The position numbers and the translations under genes are program-made. Below the pieces are notes generated by a model. That model had not been told where the DNA came from. It saw only the letters and a program-made list of their open reading frames with translations, and searched no databases. Below are positions 1-7,666 of a stretch of 64,000 nt of DNA, piece after piece. The DNA is from an uncultured Collinsella sp. (GTDB lineage Bacteria; Actinomycetota; Coriobacteriia; Coriobacteriales; Coriobacteriaceae), in the NCBI GenBank assembly GCA_937923795.1, contig CALDWI010000037.1, positions 1 to 64,000 on the forward strand, written 5' to 3'. How positions within the stretch are numbered: the stretch's first letter is position 1; each line of letters begins with the position of its first letter.

Positions 1-665
1 TTGGCGGCGGCGTAGGGATCGTCGGCACTGCAGACGGCGCTCACCACAAAGAAGCCATCGACGCCGGTGGCCTTGAGCTGTGGCAGGTCGGCCGTCTTGA
101 CGCCGCCGCCCACCACGATGGGCACGGGGCTTGCTGCGTGGAGTGCAGCCAGGTCCTCAAAGCTCTTGGTGATGATAGAGCCGTCGGCCGCGCGTCCGCA
201 GTCGCGCTTGGTCTCGGTCTCGTGGAGCGGGCCGATGCCCAGGTAGTCGACTAGGCTCATGTCGGCGGTCTTGACGTACTCGAGCATCTCCTCGCAGCGG
301 GCCGAAAGGCCCACGATGGCATCGGGGCCCAGAAGCTTGCGGCAGACCTCGACGGGAATATCGCTCTGGCCCACGTGCACGCCGTCGACAGCAATACCCT
401 GCTCGCGCGCGGCGAGTACGCAGTCCAGGCGGTCGTCGATCAGCAGGGCAACCTGACCGGTTTTGCCGGCCTGTGCGATTGCCTGCACGGCGTCGCCCGT
501 CAGCGCGATGATTTCGCGGGCGCTTGCCACCTTGGAGCGCACCTGGATGCAGGTAAAGCCTGCGTCGAGCGCCTGGGCCACCACATCGCCCACGGGACGC
601 CCGAGGGTGTTTTCGGGGCCGAGTACCAGATAGGCCGAGATATCAAGGTTGTCGCGGATGCTCAT
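1..665 (-). CDS. thiE: Thiamine-phosphate synthase ThiE (3' end cut by window edge)
   Basis: Cytoplasmic enzyme that joins hydroxymethylpyrimidine pyrophosphate and hydroxyethylthiazole phosphate to give thiamine monophosphate. The translation shows the ThiE TIM-barrel landmarks: an early YLVLGPE strand, CIQVRSK, LLIDDRLD, GVHVGQSD, the YLGIGP phosphate-loop strand and the late VVGGGV and GFFVVSAV strands. About 221 codons lie in the window, close to the usual full length, so only a short C-terminus is missing. The ATG overlaps the stop of the upstream thiamine-binding gene (ATGA), implying translational coupling. It is the last visible gene of the riboswitch-led thiM operon. Confidence 0.93.
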   Translation of the reverse strand, partial: MSIRDNLDISAYLVLGPENTLGRPVGDVVAQALDAGFTCIQVRSKVASAREIIALTGDAVQAIAQAGKTGQVALLIDDRLDCVLAAREQGIAVDGVHVGQSDIPVEVCRKLLGPDAIVGLSARCEEMLEYVKTADMSLVDYLGIGPLHETETKRDCGRAADGSIITKSFEDLAALHAASPVPIVVGGGVKTADLPQLKATGVDGFFVVSAVCSADDPYAAA

Positions 666-1003
666 CGTGCTTCCTCCTGCTTTTTGATCTGCGCTTCCAT
701 GCGCTCGAGTTTGCCGGTCATGGTGTCGGTAAATCCGGGTCGAATATCGGCTTTGAGCACGACTTCGGTGCGGATGCCCTTGCTCGCCAACACAAAGGTT
801 GCGTCGCGCACGACCTGCATAACCTCGTCCCAGTCGCCCTCGATTTCGGTGAACATCGAGGTGGTGTGGTTGGGAAGGCCGCTCTCGCGAATGACGCGCA
901 CGACCTCGGCGACCTCGGCGGACAGCTCATCGCCGGTGCCGCACGGGGCGATGGCCACGGCGACGAGCGTGTTCATGCCGGCATTGGTTACGGGCTCGGA
1001 CAT
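662..1003 (-). CDS. Thiamine-binding protein, MTH1187/YkoF-like
   Basis: Small 113-aa cytoplasmic protein of the MTH1187 (DUF77, PF01910) family, which adopts a ferredoxin-like fold. Several members bind thiamine or its pyrimidine moiety. Visible family signs are the opening beta strand LVAVAIAPCGTG, a middle LPNHTTSMFTEIEGD segment, and a C-terminal strand-helix running from VVLKADIRPG into a charged helix. It sits between thiM and thiE, 3 bp after thiM and overlapping the thiE start by 4 bp, which supports a thiamine role. Whether it carries substrate or senses it cannot be told from sequence. Confidence 0.8.
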   Translation of the reverse strand: MSEPVTNAGMNTLVAVAIAPCGTGDELSAEVAEVVRVIRESGLPNHTTSMFTEIEGDWDEVMQVVRDATFVLASKGIRTEVVLKADIRPGFTDTMTGKLERMEAQIKKQEEAR

Positions 1004-1006
1004 GGT

Positions 1007-1846
1007 TTATGCCTCCTCGAGCTCGAGTTGGTTATCGGCGATGTCTTGGGCGGTCGCGCGGTAGAGCTCGTCGATAAAGGCGACCTTAAAGCTTGCCGGG
1101 GCGTCGGCGACGGCAGCGGCACGCGTGCCGGCAACGTTGTAGACGGCGGTGCCACAGATGGCTGCCGTAAACGGGTCGGCAGCGCAAGCGTACACGGCCA
1201 GCACGCCGCCCTGCGAGCAACCGCAGCCGGTGATCTTGGACATAAGCGGGCTGCCGCCGTGGGACTTGGCCACCGTCGTGCCGTCGGTGATCAGGTCGAC
1301 TTCGCCCGAGACCACTACGGCACCGCCGGTGTAGCGGGCGAGTGCCACGGCGGCGTCGCGGGCGGCGTCGACCGTGTCGGTGGTATCGACACCGCGCACG
1401 CGGCTCAGATCGGCCGCCTCGCCCTCAAGACCCCATAGGCCGGCGAGCGCGATAATCTCGGAGGCGTTGCCGCGCACGATGGCGGGCTTGTACTGCTTGA
1501 GCTCGTTTACCAGCTGGGTGCGCAGGCTACCGATGCCCAGGCCAACCGGATCGAGCACCCAGGGCTTGCCGGCATCGTGTGCCGCCTTGGCCGCGCGGGG
1601 AATCGTCTGCTCGTAGATGGGGAAGAGCGTACCCATGTTGAGATAGATGGCGCCGCCGCCGGCAACGAGTGCCTCGCCCTCGTCGGGCAGATAGACCATG
1701 GCGGCCGATCCGCCCACGGCGAGCTGTGCGTTGGCGACAAAGTCAATCGTCACCGTGTTGGTGATGGAGCCTGCCATCGGATTGGTGGCGTGAATCTCCT
1801 CCACGGCCTTGATCACATGTTGCTTAAGCTGTTCCGAATCAATCAC
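1007..1846 (-). CDS. thiM: Hydroxyethylthiazole kinase ThiM
   Basis: Phosphorylates the thiazole alcohol for thiamine salvage; ribokinase-like fold. Recognisable parts are ITNTVTIDFVANAQLAVGGSAAM near the N-terminus (substrate site), KPWVLDPVGLG, the RGNASEI motif, and the C-terminal KITGCGCSQGG anion-hole segment where the family usually has TGxGC. I chose a GTG start at 1846 because AGGAGG lies 8 bp upstream. A longer reading frame extends into the riboswitch and is not credible. The 279-aa product is near family length. First gene of thiM-thiamine-binding protein-thiE. Confidence 0.93.
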   Translation of the reverse strand: MIDSEQLKQHVIKAVEEIHATNPMAGSITNTVTIDFVANAQLAVGGSAAMVYLPDEGEALVAGGGAIYLNMGTLFPIYEQTIPRAAKAAHDAGKPWVLDPVGLGIGSLRTQLVNELKQYKPAIVRGNASEIIALAGLWGLEGEAADLSRVRGVDTTDTVDAARDAAVALARYTGGAVVVSGEVDLITDGTTVAKSHGGSPLMSKITGCGCSQGGVLAVYACAADPFTAAICGTAVYNVAGTRAAAVADAPASFKVAFIDELYRATAQDIADNQLELEEA

Positions 1847-1871
1847 TGCACATGCCTCCTTGGCATAGAAA

Positions 1872-1899
1872 AGGGGCGCTGTGCATAGACAGCGCCCCT
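1872..1899 (-). terminator. Rho-independent terminator, TPP riboswitch expression platform
   Basis: A perfect 10-bp GC-rich stem (AGGGGCGCTG / CAGCGCCCCT on the plus strand) is followed on the minus strand by TTTTCT. It lies between the TPP aptamer and the thiM ribosome binding site, so it is the likely ligand-controlled attenuator. Confidence 0.85.
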
Positions 1900-1911
1900 G
1901 TAAAGGCGGCA

Positions 1912-2005
1912 TGCTCCCTACGCCAGCATTAACTGACAGGTTCAAAGGATTGGGCCCATTGCCCTCTCAGCCTTGTGGTTTGCACCGCCGGCACTCCCGC
2001 ATCGA
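1912..2005 (-). promoter_or_regulatory. TPP riboswitch (THI element)
   Basis: Read on the minus strand it contains the conserved THI-box pieces in order: CGGGAGTGCC, then GGCTGAGAGGGC (the CUGAGA core), then ACCTGTCAGTTAATGCTGG followed by CGTAGGGA. These match the TPP aptamer consensus. It lies about 65 bp upstream of the thiM GTG with a terminator hairpin between them, so thiamine pyrophosphate should switch off the salvage operon by premature termination. Confidence 0.95.
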
Positions 2006-2030
2006 ATCTGTTGTTCCCTATACTAGCGCA

Positions 2031-2063
2031 CCTGCCAAAAAGGGACAGGTTTATTTTGGTAGG
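2031..2063 (+). repeat. 33-bp palindromic intergenic repeat, copy 1
   Basis: The unit begins CCTGCCAAAAAGGGACAGG and ends TTTTGGTAGG, so its ends are imperfect inverted repeats. Its exact reverse complement is found at 46179-46211, and a close copy lies in opposite orientation 34 bp downstream at 2098-2130. It falls between the thiM riboswitch and the HAD gene. No coding role is visible. Confidence 0.8.
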
Positions 2064-2097
2064 TGGCAACTGGGGCGTTACATTTTCCCAGATAAAA

Positions 2098-2130
2098 CCT
2101 GCCAAAATAAACCTGTCCCTTATTGGCAGG
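2098..2130 (-). repeat. 33-bp palindromic intergenic repeat, copy 2
   Basis: Near-identical to the unit at 2031-2063 but inverted, so together with the intervening 34 bp the two could fold into one ~100-bp hairpin. The CCCAGATA bases just before it are also present just before the copy at 46179, suggesting that the mobile or conserved unit is longer than 33 bp. Confidence 0.8.
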
Positions 2131-2169
2131 TCGTTACAATGGATACGGTGAAAATGACTGGGGGACTCT

Positions 2170-3078
2170 ATGATCAAACTTGTGCTGACCGATATGGACG
2201 ATACGCTGATTCCAGCCGGGCATGACGGCGCCAGCGACTACGCCATTGAGGGTATTCATGCCATGCAGGCGGCGGGTCTGCACTTTGGCCCGGTTTCGGG
2301 TCGCCAGCCGTCCGCGATGGGCTGGATGTTTCGCAATCGCGCCGAGTGCTTCTCGACCGGCGCGTTCTGCAACGGCCAGGTCATGTTTGTCGACGGTCAG
2401 GCGGTCGCTTCGCGCGCGACCGACAACGATGCCCTGATGCGTCTGGCCGATTACCTCGAGCAAGAGACCGACGATACCTATCTAAAGGTCTACAGCCTGG
2501 GTGACGACTTTTGGGATAACGATGCCTATTGCGTGACGAGCGACCCCGAGCGCGTACGCCGCGCCATGGAGTCGGGCGGCAACGCATGGCTCAAAGGCGA
2601 GGAGGCCCCGTGCCGTCCTGTTGTCGATGATGCCCCGGTATACAAGGCGAATATCTGGAGCGCCCGCTCGCGTGAGGAGCTCGCGGAGCTACGTGAGCGC
2701 GTTGCCGCTGAGGTACCGGAGCTCTCACTCGTGTTTCCCAACAATCGTGTGCGCCTGTTCGACATCCTTCCAGCAGGTTGGGACAAGGGCTGCGCTGCGC
2801 TGGAGCTGGCGCGCGCTTTGGGCCTGACGACCGATGAGGTGGCCGTATTTGGCGATTCCGATAACGATCTGCCCATGATCGATGCCGTTCCCAACTCCGT
2901 TGCAGTCGCCAATGCCAACGAGGCTGTCACGGCTGCCGCGCGCTGGCATATCGGCGCTGCGGCAGACGATGCGGTTGCCGGGGCTCTGCATCAGATTGCC
3001 GCCTGCGCCGCGACGGGGGAGATGCCGCCGTTTATGCGTCAGATGGATGCGACGGGTTTCGACGTTACGAACGTCTAG
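2170..3078 (+). CDS. HAD-superfamily phosphatase, Cof type
   Basis: 302-aa cytoplasmic phosphatase of the HAD-IIB (Cof) subfamily, which typically dephosphorylates sugar phosphates or cofactors. Motif I is DMDDTLIP at residues 8-15, with both catalytic Asp present. Motif II is VSGRQPS. The motif III lysine is in the GWDKG segment, and motif IV is VFGDSDNDLPMID. The cap domain lies between motifs II and III. A GGGGGA ribosome binding site precedes the ATG. The gene is 10 bp upstream of a LysR regulator and probably co-transcribed with it. The substrate cannot be inferred. Confidence 0.85.
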   Translation: MIKLVLTDMDDTLIPAGHDGASDYAIEGIHAMQAAGLHFGPVSGRQPSAMGWMFRNRAECFSTGAFCNGQVMFVDGQAVASRATDNDALMRLADYLEQETDDTYLKVYSLGDDFWDNDAYCVTSDPERVRRAMESGGNAWLKGEEAPCRPVVDDAPVYKANIWSARSREELAELRERVAAEVPELSLVFPNNRVRLFDILPAGWDKGCAALELARALGLTTDEVAVFGDSDNDLPMIDAVPNSVAVANANEAVTAAARWHIGAAADDAVAGALHQIAACAATGEMPPFMRQMDATGFDVTNV

Positions 3079-3088
3079 GGAGAAAGCC

Positions 3089-3985
3089 ATGAAGCTTCAG
3101 CAGCTCAGGTATGTTGTTAAGGTTGCCGAATGCGGCAGCATTACCGAGGCCTCGCGCCGACTCTTTGTGTCGCAGCCTTCGATTACCGCATCGATCCGCG
3201 ATCTCGAAAACGAGATGGGCGTGCACATCTTTGAGCGCACCAACAAGGGCGTCATTGTGTCCGAAGAGGGCGAGACCTTCTTGGGCTACGCGCGCCAGGT
3301 GCTCGACCAGGCTGACCTGCTCGAGGGCAAGTACAAGGGCGCATCCGAGCAGGTGCCGCACTTTAGTGTGAGCTGCCAGCATTATTCCTTTGCCGTTAAC
3401 GCGTTTGTTGACGTGATCCGCGAGTTCGATGCCGCGCGCTACGACTTTACCCTGCGCGAGGAGCAGACTCACGAGATTATCGAGGACGTCGCGCATATGA
3501 AAAGCGAACTCGGCATCCTGTATCTGTCGGAGCACAATCGCGAGGTCATCGAGCGCATGCTGGCGGCCAACGAGCTCGTGTTCGAAGGGCTCTTCTGCGC
3601 CACGCCGCACGTTTTTGTGAGCGCCGACCATCCGCTGGCGGGCCGCTCCAGCGTGACGCTCGAGGACCTGGAGGACTATCCCTTCCTGTCCTACGAGCAG
3701 GGCAGCTACAACTCGTTTTACTATTCCGAGGAGCTGACCTCGACGTTCGAGCGTCGCAAAAATATCCGCGTGCGCGACCGTGCGACGTTGTTCAATTTGG
3801 CCATGGGCCTCAACGGCTACACGGTATGCTCGGGCGTGATCAGCCACGAGCTCAACGGCCCCGGCATTATCTCGATTCCGCTCGACGTGGACGAGTACAT
3901 GGAGATTGGCATCATCACGCGCAAGAACACGACGCTCACGCGCTACGGTCGGGCCTATATCGACGCGATTCGTCAGCATATCTAG
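3089..3985 (+). CDS. LysR-family transcriptional regulator (possible methionine/sulphur regulator)
   Basis: 298-aa LysR regulator. The N-terminal winged helix is typical: MKLQQLRYVVKVAECGSITEASRRLFVSQPS, followed by the dimerisation helix. The rest is a two-lobe co-inducer domain. The ATG at 3089 follows AGGGAGAAAGCC; the frame is open further upstream into the HAD gene but without a good start. The next gene downstream is a MetE-like methyltransferase whose promoter region carries two palindromes, one of LysR-box type. This regulator is therefore the likely controller of that gene, possibly with a sulphur metabolite as ligand (inference). Confidence 0.88.
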   Translation: MKLQQLRYVVKVAECGSITEASRRLFVSQPSITASIRDLENEMGVHIFERTNKGVIVSEEGETFLGYARQVLDQADLLEGKYKGASEQVPHFSVSCQHYSFAVNAFVDVIREFDAARYDFTLREEQTHEIIEDVAHMKSELGILYLSEHNREVIERMLAANELVFEGLFCATPHVFVSADHPLAGRSSVTLEDLEDYPFLSYEQGSYNSFYYSEELTSTFERRKNIRVRDRATLFNLAMGLNGYTVCSGVISHELNGPGIISIPLDVDEYMEIGIITRKNTTLTRYGRAYIDAIRQHI

Positions 3986-4031
3986 GCTGCTGTGCTCCGC
4001 ACGGTTCAAGTCTCTTTATGACAGTCCAGAC

Positions 4032-4054
4032 TGATATAGGAAGCATCTATATCA
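4032..4054. promoter_or_regulatory. Inverted repeat, candidate LysR operator
   Basis: TGATATAG, a 7-bp spacer, then CTATATCA: perfect 8-bp arms with the T-N11-A geometry usual for LysR boxes. It lies between the LysR gene and the MetE-like gene. Confidence 0.6.
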
Positions 4055-4086
4055 AACTGTTATAAACGTATATTTTACGATGGTCA

Positions 4087-4100
4087 TATGAGCGCTCATA
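4087..4100. promoter_or_regulatory. 14-bp perfect palindrome upstream of the MetE-like gene
   Basis: TATGAGCGCTCATA reads the same on both strands. It sits 41 bp before the start codon at 4141, a suitable place for a repressor or a second activator site. Confidence 0.5.
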
Positions 4101-4140
4101 CTCTGTCCCAGTAAAGCAACCAATGCAAAGGGAGATATCT

Positions 4141-5274
4141 ATGAGCACTTCGATTCAACCGAACGCGCCGTTTCGCGCCGATATCGTCGGCAGCTTTCTT
4201 CGTCCGCAGGCTGTAAAGGACGCCCGTGCCGCCTATGTCGCGGGTAAACTCGACGCTTCCGGCCTTAAGGCCGTCGAGGACGATGCCATTCGCGATTTGG
4301 TGGCCAAGCAGAAGGCCGCCGGCCTGCAGGTGATCACCGATGGCGAGTTCCGCCGCAGCTACTGGCACCTCGATTTTATGTGGGGCCTTAACGGCATTGA
4401 GCGCCGCACCTCACGCACGGGTTATATGTTCCATGACGAGGAGACGACGGCCGACACCGCCGTGGTTACCGGTCCCATTAGCGGCGAGAACCACCCGTTC
4501 GTCGAGCATTTTAAGTTTGTCAAGGCGCTTGAGGGGGAGGGCCAGGTCGCGCGTCAAACCATTCCGGCGCCGATCCAGACGTTCTCGGAGGTTACGCTCG
4601 ACCGCTGCGATGGACAGCAGGAGAGTCTGCGCGCCGTCTACAAGACCGATGAGGAACTTGCCGACGCCATTGCAGCCGCTTATCGCACGGTGATCGCCGA
4701 CCTGTACGCAGCAGGCTGCCGCAACATCCAGTTTGATGACTGTACCTGGGGCATCTACTGCGATACTGATTTTGTCGCCAAAACCGGCATGAGCCCGGTC
4801 GACCTGCAAAAGGTAAGCGAGCTGGGCGTGGCGCTCAACAACGCCGCCATCGAGGGCAAGCCCGACGATCTGGCCATCAACACGCACGTGTGCCGCGGCA
4901 ACTATCACTCCACGTATGCCTTCGAGGGTGGTTACGATCCCATTGCACCGTACCTGTTTGCGCACGAGGATGTCGACGCGTTCTACCTTGAGTTCGATAC
5001 GCCGCGTGCCGGTGGCTTTGAGCCGCTCAAGTATGTTGCTCCCGGCAAGAAGGTCGTGCTGGGCCTGGTGACCACCAAGGCCGCTGAGCTCGAGGACGAG
5101 GATGCCATCGTCGAACGTATCCACGAGGCCGCAAAGTATGTGCCGCTCGAGAACCTGTACCTGTCGCCCCAGTGCGGCTTTGCCAGCTGTGAGATTGGCA
5201 ACAAACTGACCGAGGACGAACAGTGGGCAAAGATCGCGCTGGTCAAGCGCATTTCCGAGCGCGTTTGGAAGTAA
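4141..5274 (+). CDS. MetE C-terminal-domain methyltransferase (YxjG/YxjH-like)
   Basis: 377-aa protein with only the catalytic half of cobalamin-independent methionine synthase. It is related to the Bacillus YxjG/YxjH group, which probably transfer a methyl group to homocysteine from an unusual donor. Visible are the N-terminal RADIVGSFLRP motif, the VITDGEFRR strand, the INTHVCRGN segment carrying the zinc His and Cys, and LSPQCGFAS with the second zinc Cys. I chose ATG 4141 after GGGAGATATCT; an in-frame ATG six codons earlier lacks a ribosome binding site. It is preceded by a LysR gene and two palindromes. Confidence 0.85.
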   Translation: MSTSIQPNAPFRADIVGSFLRPQAVKDARAAYVAGKLDASGLKAVEDDAIRDLVAKQKAAGLQVITDGEFRRSYWHLDFMWGLNGIERRTSRTGYMFHDEETTADTAVVTGPISGENHPFVEHFKFVKALEGEGQVARQTIPAPIQTFSEVTLDRCDGQQESLRAVYKTDEELADAIAAAYRTVIADLYAAGCRNIQFDDCTWGIYCDTDFVAKTGMSPVDLQKVSELGVALNNAAIEGKPDDLAINTHVCRGNYHSTYAFEGGYDPIAPYLFAHEDVDAFYLEFDTPRAGGFEPLKYVAPGKKVVLGLVTTKAAELEDEDAIVERIHEAAKYVPLENLYLSPQCGFASCEIGNKLTEDEQWAKIALVKRISERVWK

Positions 5275-5397
5275 CGCTACCGTTTGCAGGTGACGGCGCG
5301 TGCGAGACATGGCGTATCACGTACAATGGTTCGGATCGTATCGTTCGGGCAGGTTATCCGATATACCTGATCGCCCTTCCATCATGAAAGGACTTCC

Positions 5398-6732
5398 ATG
5401 TCCCAATCCTCGACGCCCGCCGTCACCGATGCCATCTACGATGCATCGTCGCTCGGCCGCCCGCGCATGTTTGTGTTGGGTTTGCAACACATGTTTGCGA
5501 TGTTCGGAGCCACGGTGCTCGTGCCCGTGCTCACCGGCCTTTCCGTTTCGGCGACGCTTCTGTTCGCCGGCATCGGCACGCTGCTGTTTCATTTTCTATC
5601 GCGCGGTAAGGTGCCCGCGTTTCTGGGCTCGTCGTTTGCCTTTATCGCGGGTTATGCCGCCATTGCGCCCAACGGCGAGGCCGAGCTTTTGCCTTACGCT
5701 TGCCTGGGCGTTGCCTGCGCCGGCCTGCTCTATCCGGTGCTGGCGGCGCTGTTCCGCGCATTTGGCGCCAAGCGTGTCATGCGCTTCTTTCCGCCGGTGG
5801 TGACCGGTCCCATCGTCATTTCCATCGGCCTGATCCTGGCGAGCTCTGCCATTGCCAACTGCCAGACCAACTGGCTTGTCGCCGTTATCGCTGTGGCCGT
5901 GATCGTCATCTGCAACATCTGGGGCCGCGGCATGGTCAAGATCGTGCCGATTTTGCTGGGCGTTGTGGTGAGCTATGCTGTCGCGGCGGTGCTGGGCGAG
6001 GTTGATTTTTCGGGCGTTGCCGCCGCTCCGTGGGTCGGTCTGCCCATCGTGTGGGACAACACCGTGTTTGCGCTCTTTGGCCCGCAGTTCGATGGCGGTC
6101 TTGCCACGACGGCTATCATCACCATCATGCCGCTGGCCTTTGCGACCATGATTGAGCATATCGGCGATATCTCTGCTATCGGTTCGACTTGCGAGTGCAA
6201 CTACATTGCCGATCCCGGTCTGCATCGCACGCTGCTCGGCGACGGCCTTGCCACGATTCTGGCTTCGCTCTTTGGCGCTCCGGCCAACACTACGTATGGT
6301 GAGAACACCGGCGTGCTCGCCCTGACGCGCGTGTTCGACCCGCGCGTAATTCGAATTGCCGCGTGTTGCGCCATCGTGCTTTCGTTCTGCCCCAAGTTCG
6401 CGGCTGTCATTGCGGCCATGCCGGCGTGTGTGATCGGCGGTGTGTCGCTCGTGCTCTATGGCATGATCAGCGCTGTGGGCGTCCGCAACCTCATCGAGAA
6501 CCAGGTCGATTTCCAGAACAACCGCAACGTGCTGGTTGCCGCGCTGGTGCTCGTGCTTTCGCTCGGCATCGCGTACAGCACCGCCGGCGCCATCGTGTTG
6601 GAGCTCGGCGGCGTGACGATTTCGCTGTCCGGCATTGCCGTGGGCTCACTGGTGGGCATTGTGCTCAACGCCATCCTGCCGGGTAACGACTTTGAGTTTG
6701 ATGTCTCCGAGCTTGAGGAGGCTGCTGAGTAG
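5398..6732 (+). CDS. uraA: Uracil/xanthine permease, NCS2 family
   Basis: 444-aa inner-membrane symporter with about 14 hydrophobic segments. It has the NCS2 signature QHMFAMFGATVLVP near residue 25, the FLGSSFAFI helix, the PPVVTGPIV segment, and the EHIGDISAI motif around residue 250 with the conserved Glu. This pattern matches UraA-type uracil transporters better than AzgA-type purine permeases. GAAAGGA precedes the ATG. It has its own terminator at 6758-6795, so it appears monocistronic. Confidence 0.88.
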   Translation: MSQSSTPAVTDAIYDASSLGRPRMFVLGLQHMFAMFGATVLVPVLTGLSVSATLLFAGIGTLLFHFLSRGKVPAFLGSSFAFIAGYAAIAPNGEAELLPYACLGVACAGLLYPVLAALFRAFGAKRVMRFFPPVVTGPIVISIGLILASSAIANCQTNWLVAVIAVAVIVICNIWGRGMVKIVPILLGVVVSYAVAAVLGEVDFSGVAAAPWVGLPIVWDNTVFALFGPQFDGGLATTAIITIMPLAFATMIEHIGDISAIGSTCECNYIADPGLHRTLLGDGLATILASLFGAPANTTYGENTGVLALTRVFDPRVIRIAACCAIVLSFCPKFAAVIAAMPACVIGGVSLVLYGMISAVGVRNLIENQVDFQNNRNVLVAALVLVLSLGIAYSTAGAIVLELGGVTISLSGIAVGSLVGIVLNAILPGNDFEFDVSELEEAAE

Positions 6733-6757
6733 CAGCTGCGTTCAGCTAAAACAAGAT

Positions 6758-6795
6758 ATGGTGCCCATGCGTATATGCGTGTGGGCACCATTTTT
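6758..6795. terminator. Bidirectional terminator between uraA and the esterase gene
   Basis: ATGGTGCCCA pairs with TGGGCACCAT, with further pairing in the intervening GCGT/GCGT region, and is followed by TTTTT. The facing minus-strand esterase ends inside it. Confidence 0.85.
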
Positions 6796-7459
6796 AATGT
6801 GTCAGTATCCAGTGGATGCCGCGGGCCATGCGTAAGTCGGTTTGGGCAAAGTGATTGCCGGGGTTGAGCTCCAGCGTTGTTGGAATGCCGCGCTCGACGA
6901 GCAACGCTTCCATCGCGCGTGTGTCGTCGAGTACATGCCGCATCATGCGGTTGGGCGTCTTGGTTTCCTTTTTGCCGAGTGACAGGTAGACGGCTTGCGG
7001 GCTGCCGGCAAAAGGGGCCGTGCTGGCACGGTCGACAAAGTCGGGAAACCATAGCGACCCCGATGCGCTCGCGGCGCGGTCAAAGGCGTCGGTTTGCCAG
7101 AGGGACCAGAGTGCGAAGAGGCCCGCGAGCGAGTAACCGGCAATGCCGCGCCGGGTGGGCGGCTGAGGAAGCGACGACTCGACCTGGGGGATTATCTGAT
7201 TCAGCAGCTCATCAAGAAAATCGGCAGCTTGGCCGCCGAAAGGCTCGGCATCGCGTACGGTCCCGTCGCATGCCCAGGGGCTCAGCTCGCGATTCCAATC
7301 GAGCCCGCCAATGGTGACGAGGGCGAATGGCGGACAGTCGAGCTCTCGGCAACACTTATAAACCTCGCTGCCGTCGCCCACGACCACAGGAAGGTAGATG
7401 ACAGGCGCGCTTTCCGTATGATTCGAATAAACGGTTATCTGCTTTTGATGCGCTTCCAT
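6794..7459 (-). CDS. Alpha/beta-hydrolase esterase (Fes/YbbA-like)
   Basis: 221-aa hydrolase resembling the putative-esterase family that includes enterochelin esterase-like proteins. The nucleophile elbow is GYSLAG (Ser at about residue 110), a conserved LVTIGGLDWN strand lies before it, and the catalytic His is probably in PGNHFAQ near the C-terminus. No signal peptide is seen, so it is probably cytoplasmic. The stop codon lies within the T-tract of the facing uraA terminator. The substrate is unknown. Confidence 0.75.
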   Translation of the reverse strand: MEAHQKQITVYSNHTESAPVIYLPVVVGDGSEVYKCCRELDCPPFALVTIGGLDWNRELSPWACDGTVRDAEPFGGQAADFLDELLNQIIPQVESSLPQPPTRRGIAGYSLAGLFALWSLWQTDAFDRAASASGSLWFPDFVDRASTAPFAGSPQAVYLSLGKKETKTPNRMMRHVLDDTRAMEALLVERGIPTTLELNPGNHFAQTDLRMARGIHWILTH

Positions 7460-7573
7460 GACGGGCTTCTCTCAGTGTTGTGATATCGGCAGCCCCAATT
7501 GTCGCACGCCAGCGTATGCCGGTTGGGCTAGACCAAAGACAATCTCGTGCATCCCCTGCGGACGCATATGGAA

Positions 7574-7609
7574 AACGCCACCGCCGGAGGGGAGCTCGGC
7601 GGTGGCGTT
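7574..7609 (-). terminator. Terminator of the surface-protein gene
   Basis: A perfect 12-bp stem (AACGCCACCGCC / GGCGGTGGCGTT) is followed on the minus strand by TTTTCC, 58 bp after the surface-protein stop codon. Confidence 0.85.
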
Positions 7610-7666
7610 GTTAAACGGTGCTGGGGCTCGGGGCCTTCGCGGGAGCTGCCATGTGCGCAGAGGCGT

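Noticed and set aside
1847..1945. N-terminal extension of ThiM (33 extra residues)
   Set aside because: The extension runs through the riboswitch terminator hairpin and part of the TPP aptamer. A GTG with an ideal AGGAGG lies downstream.
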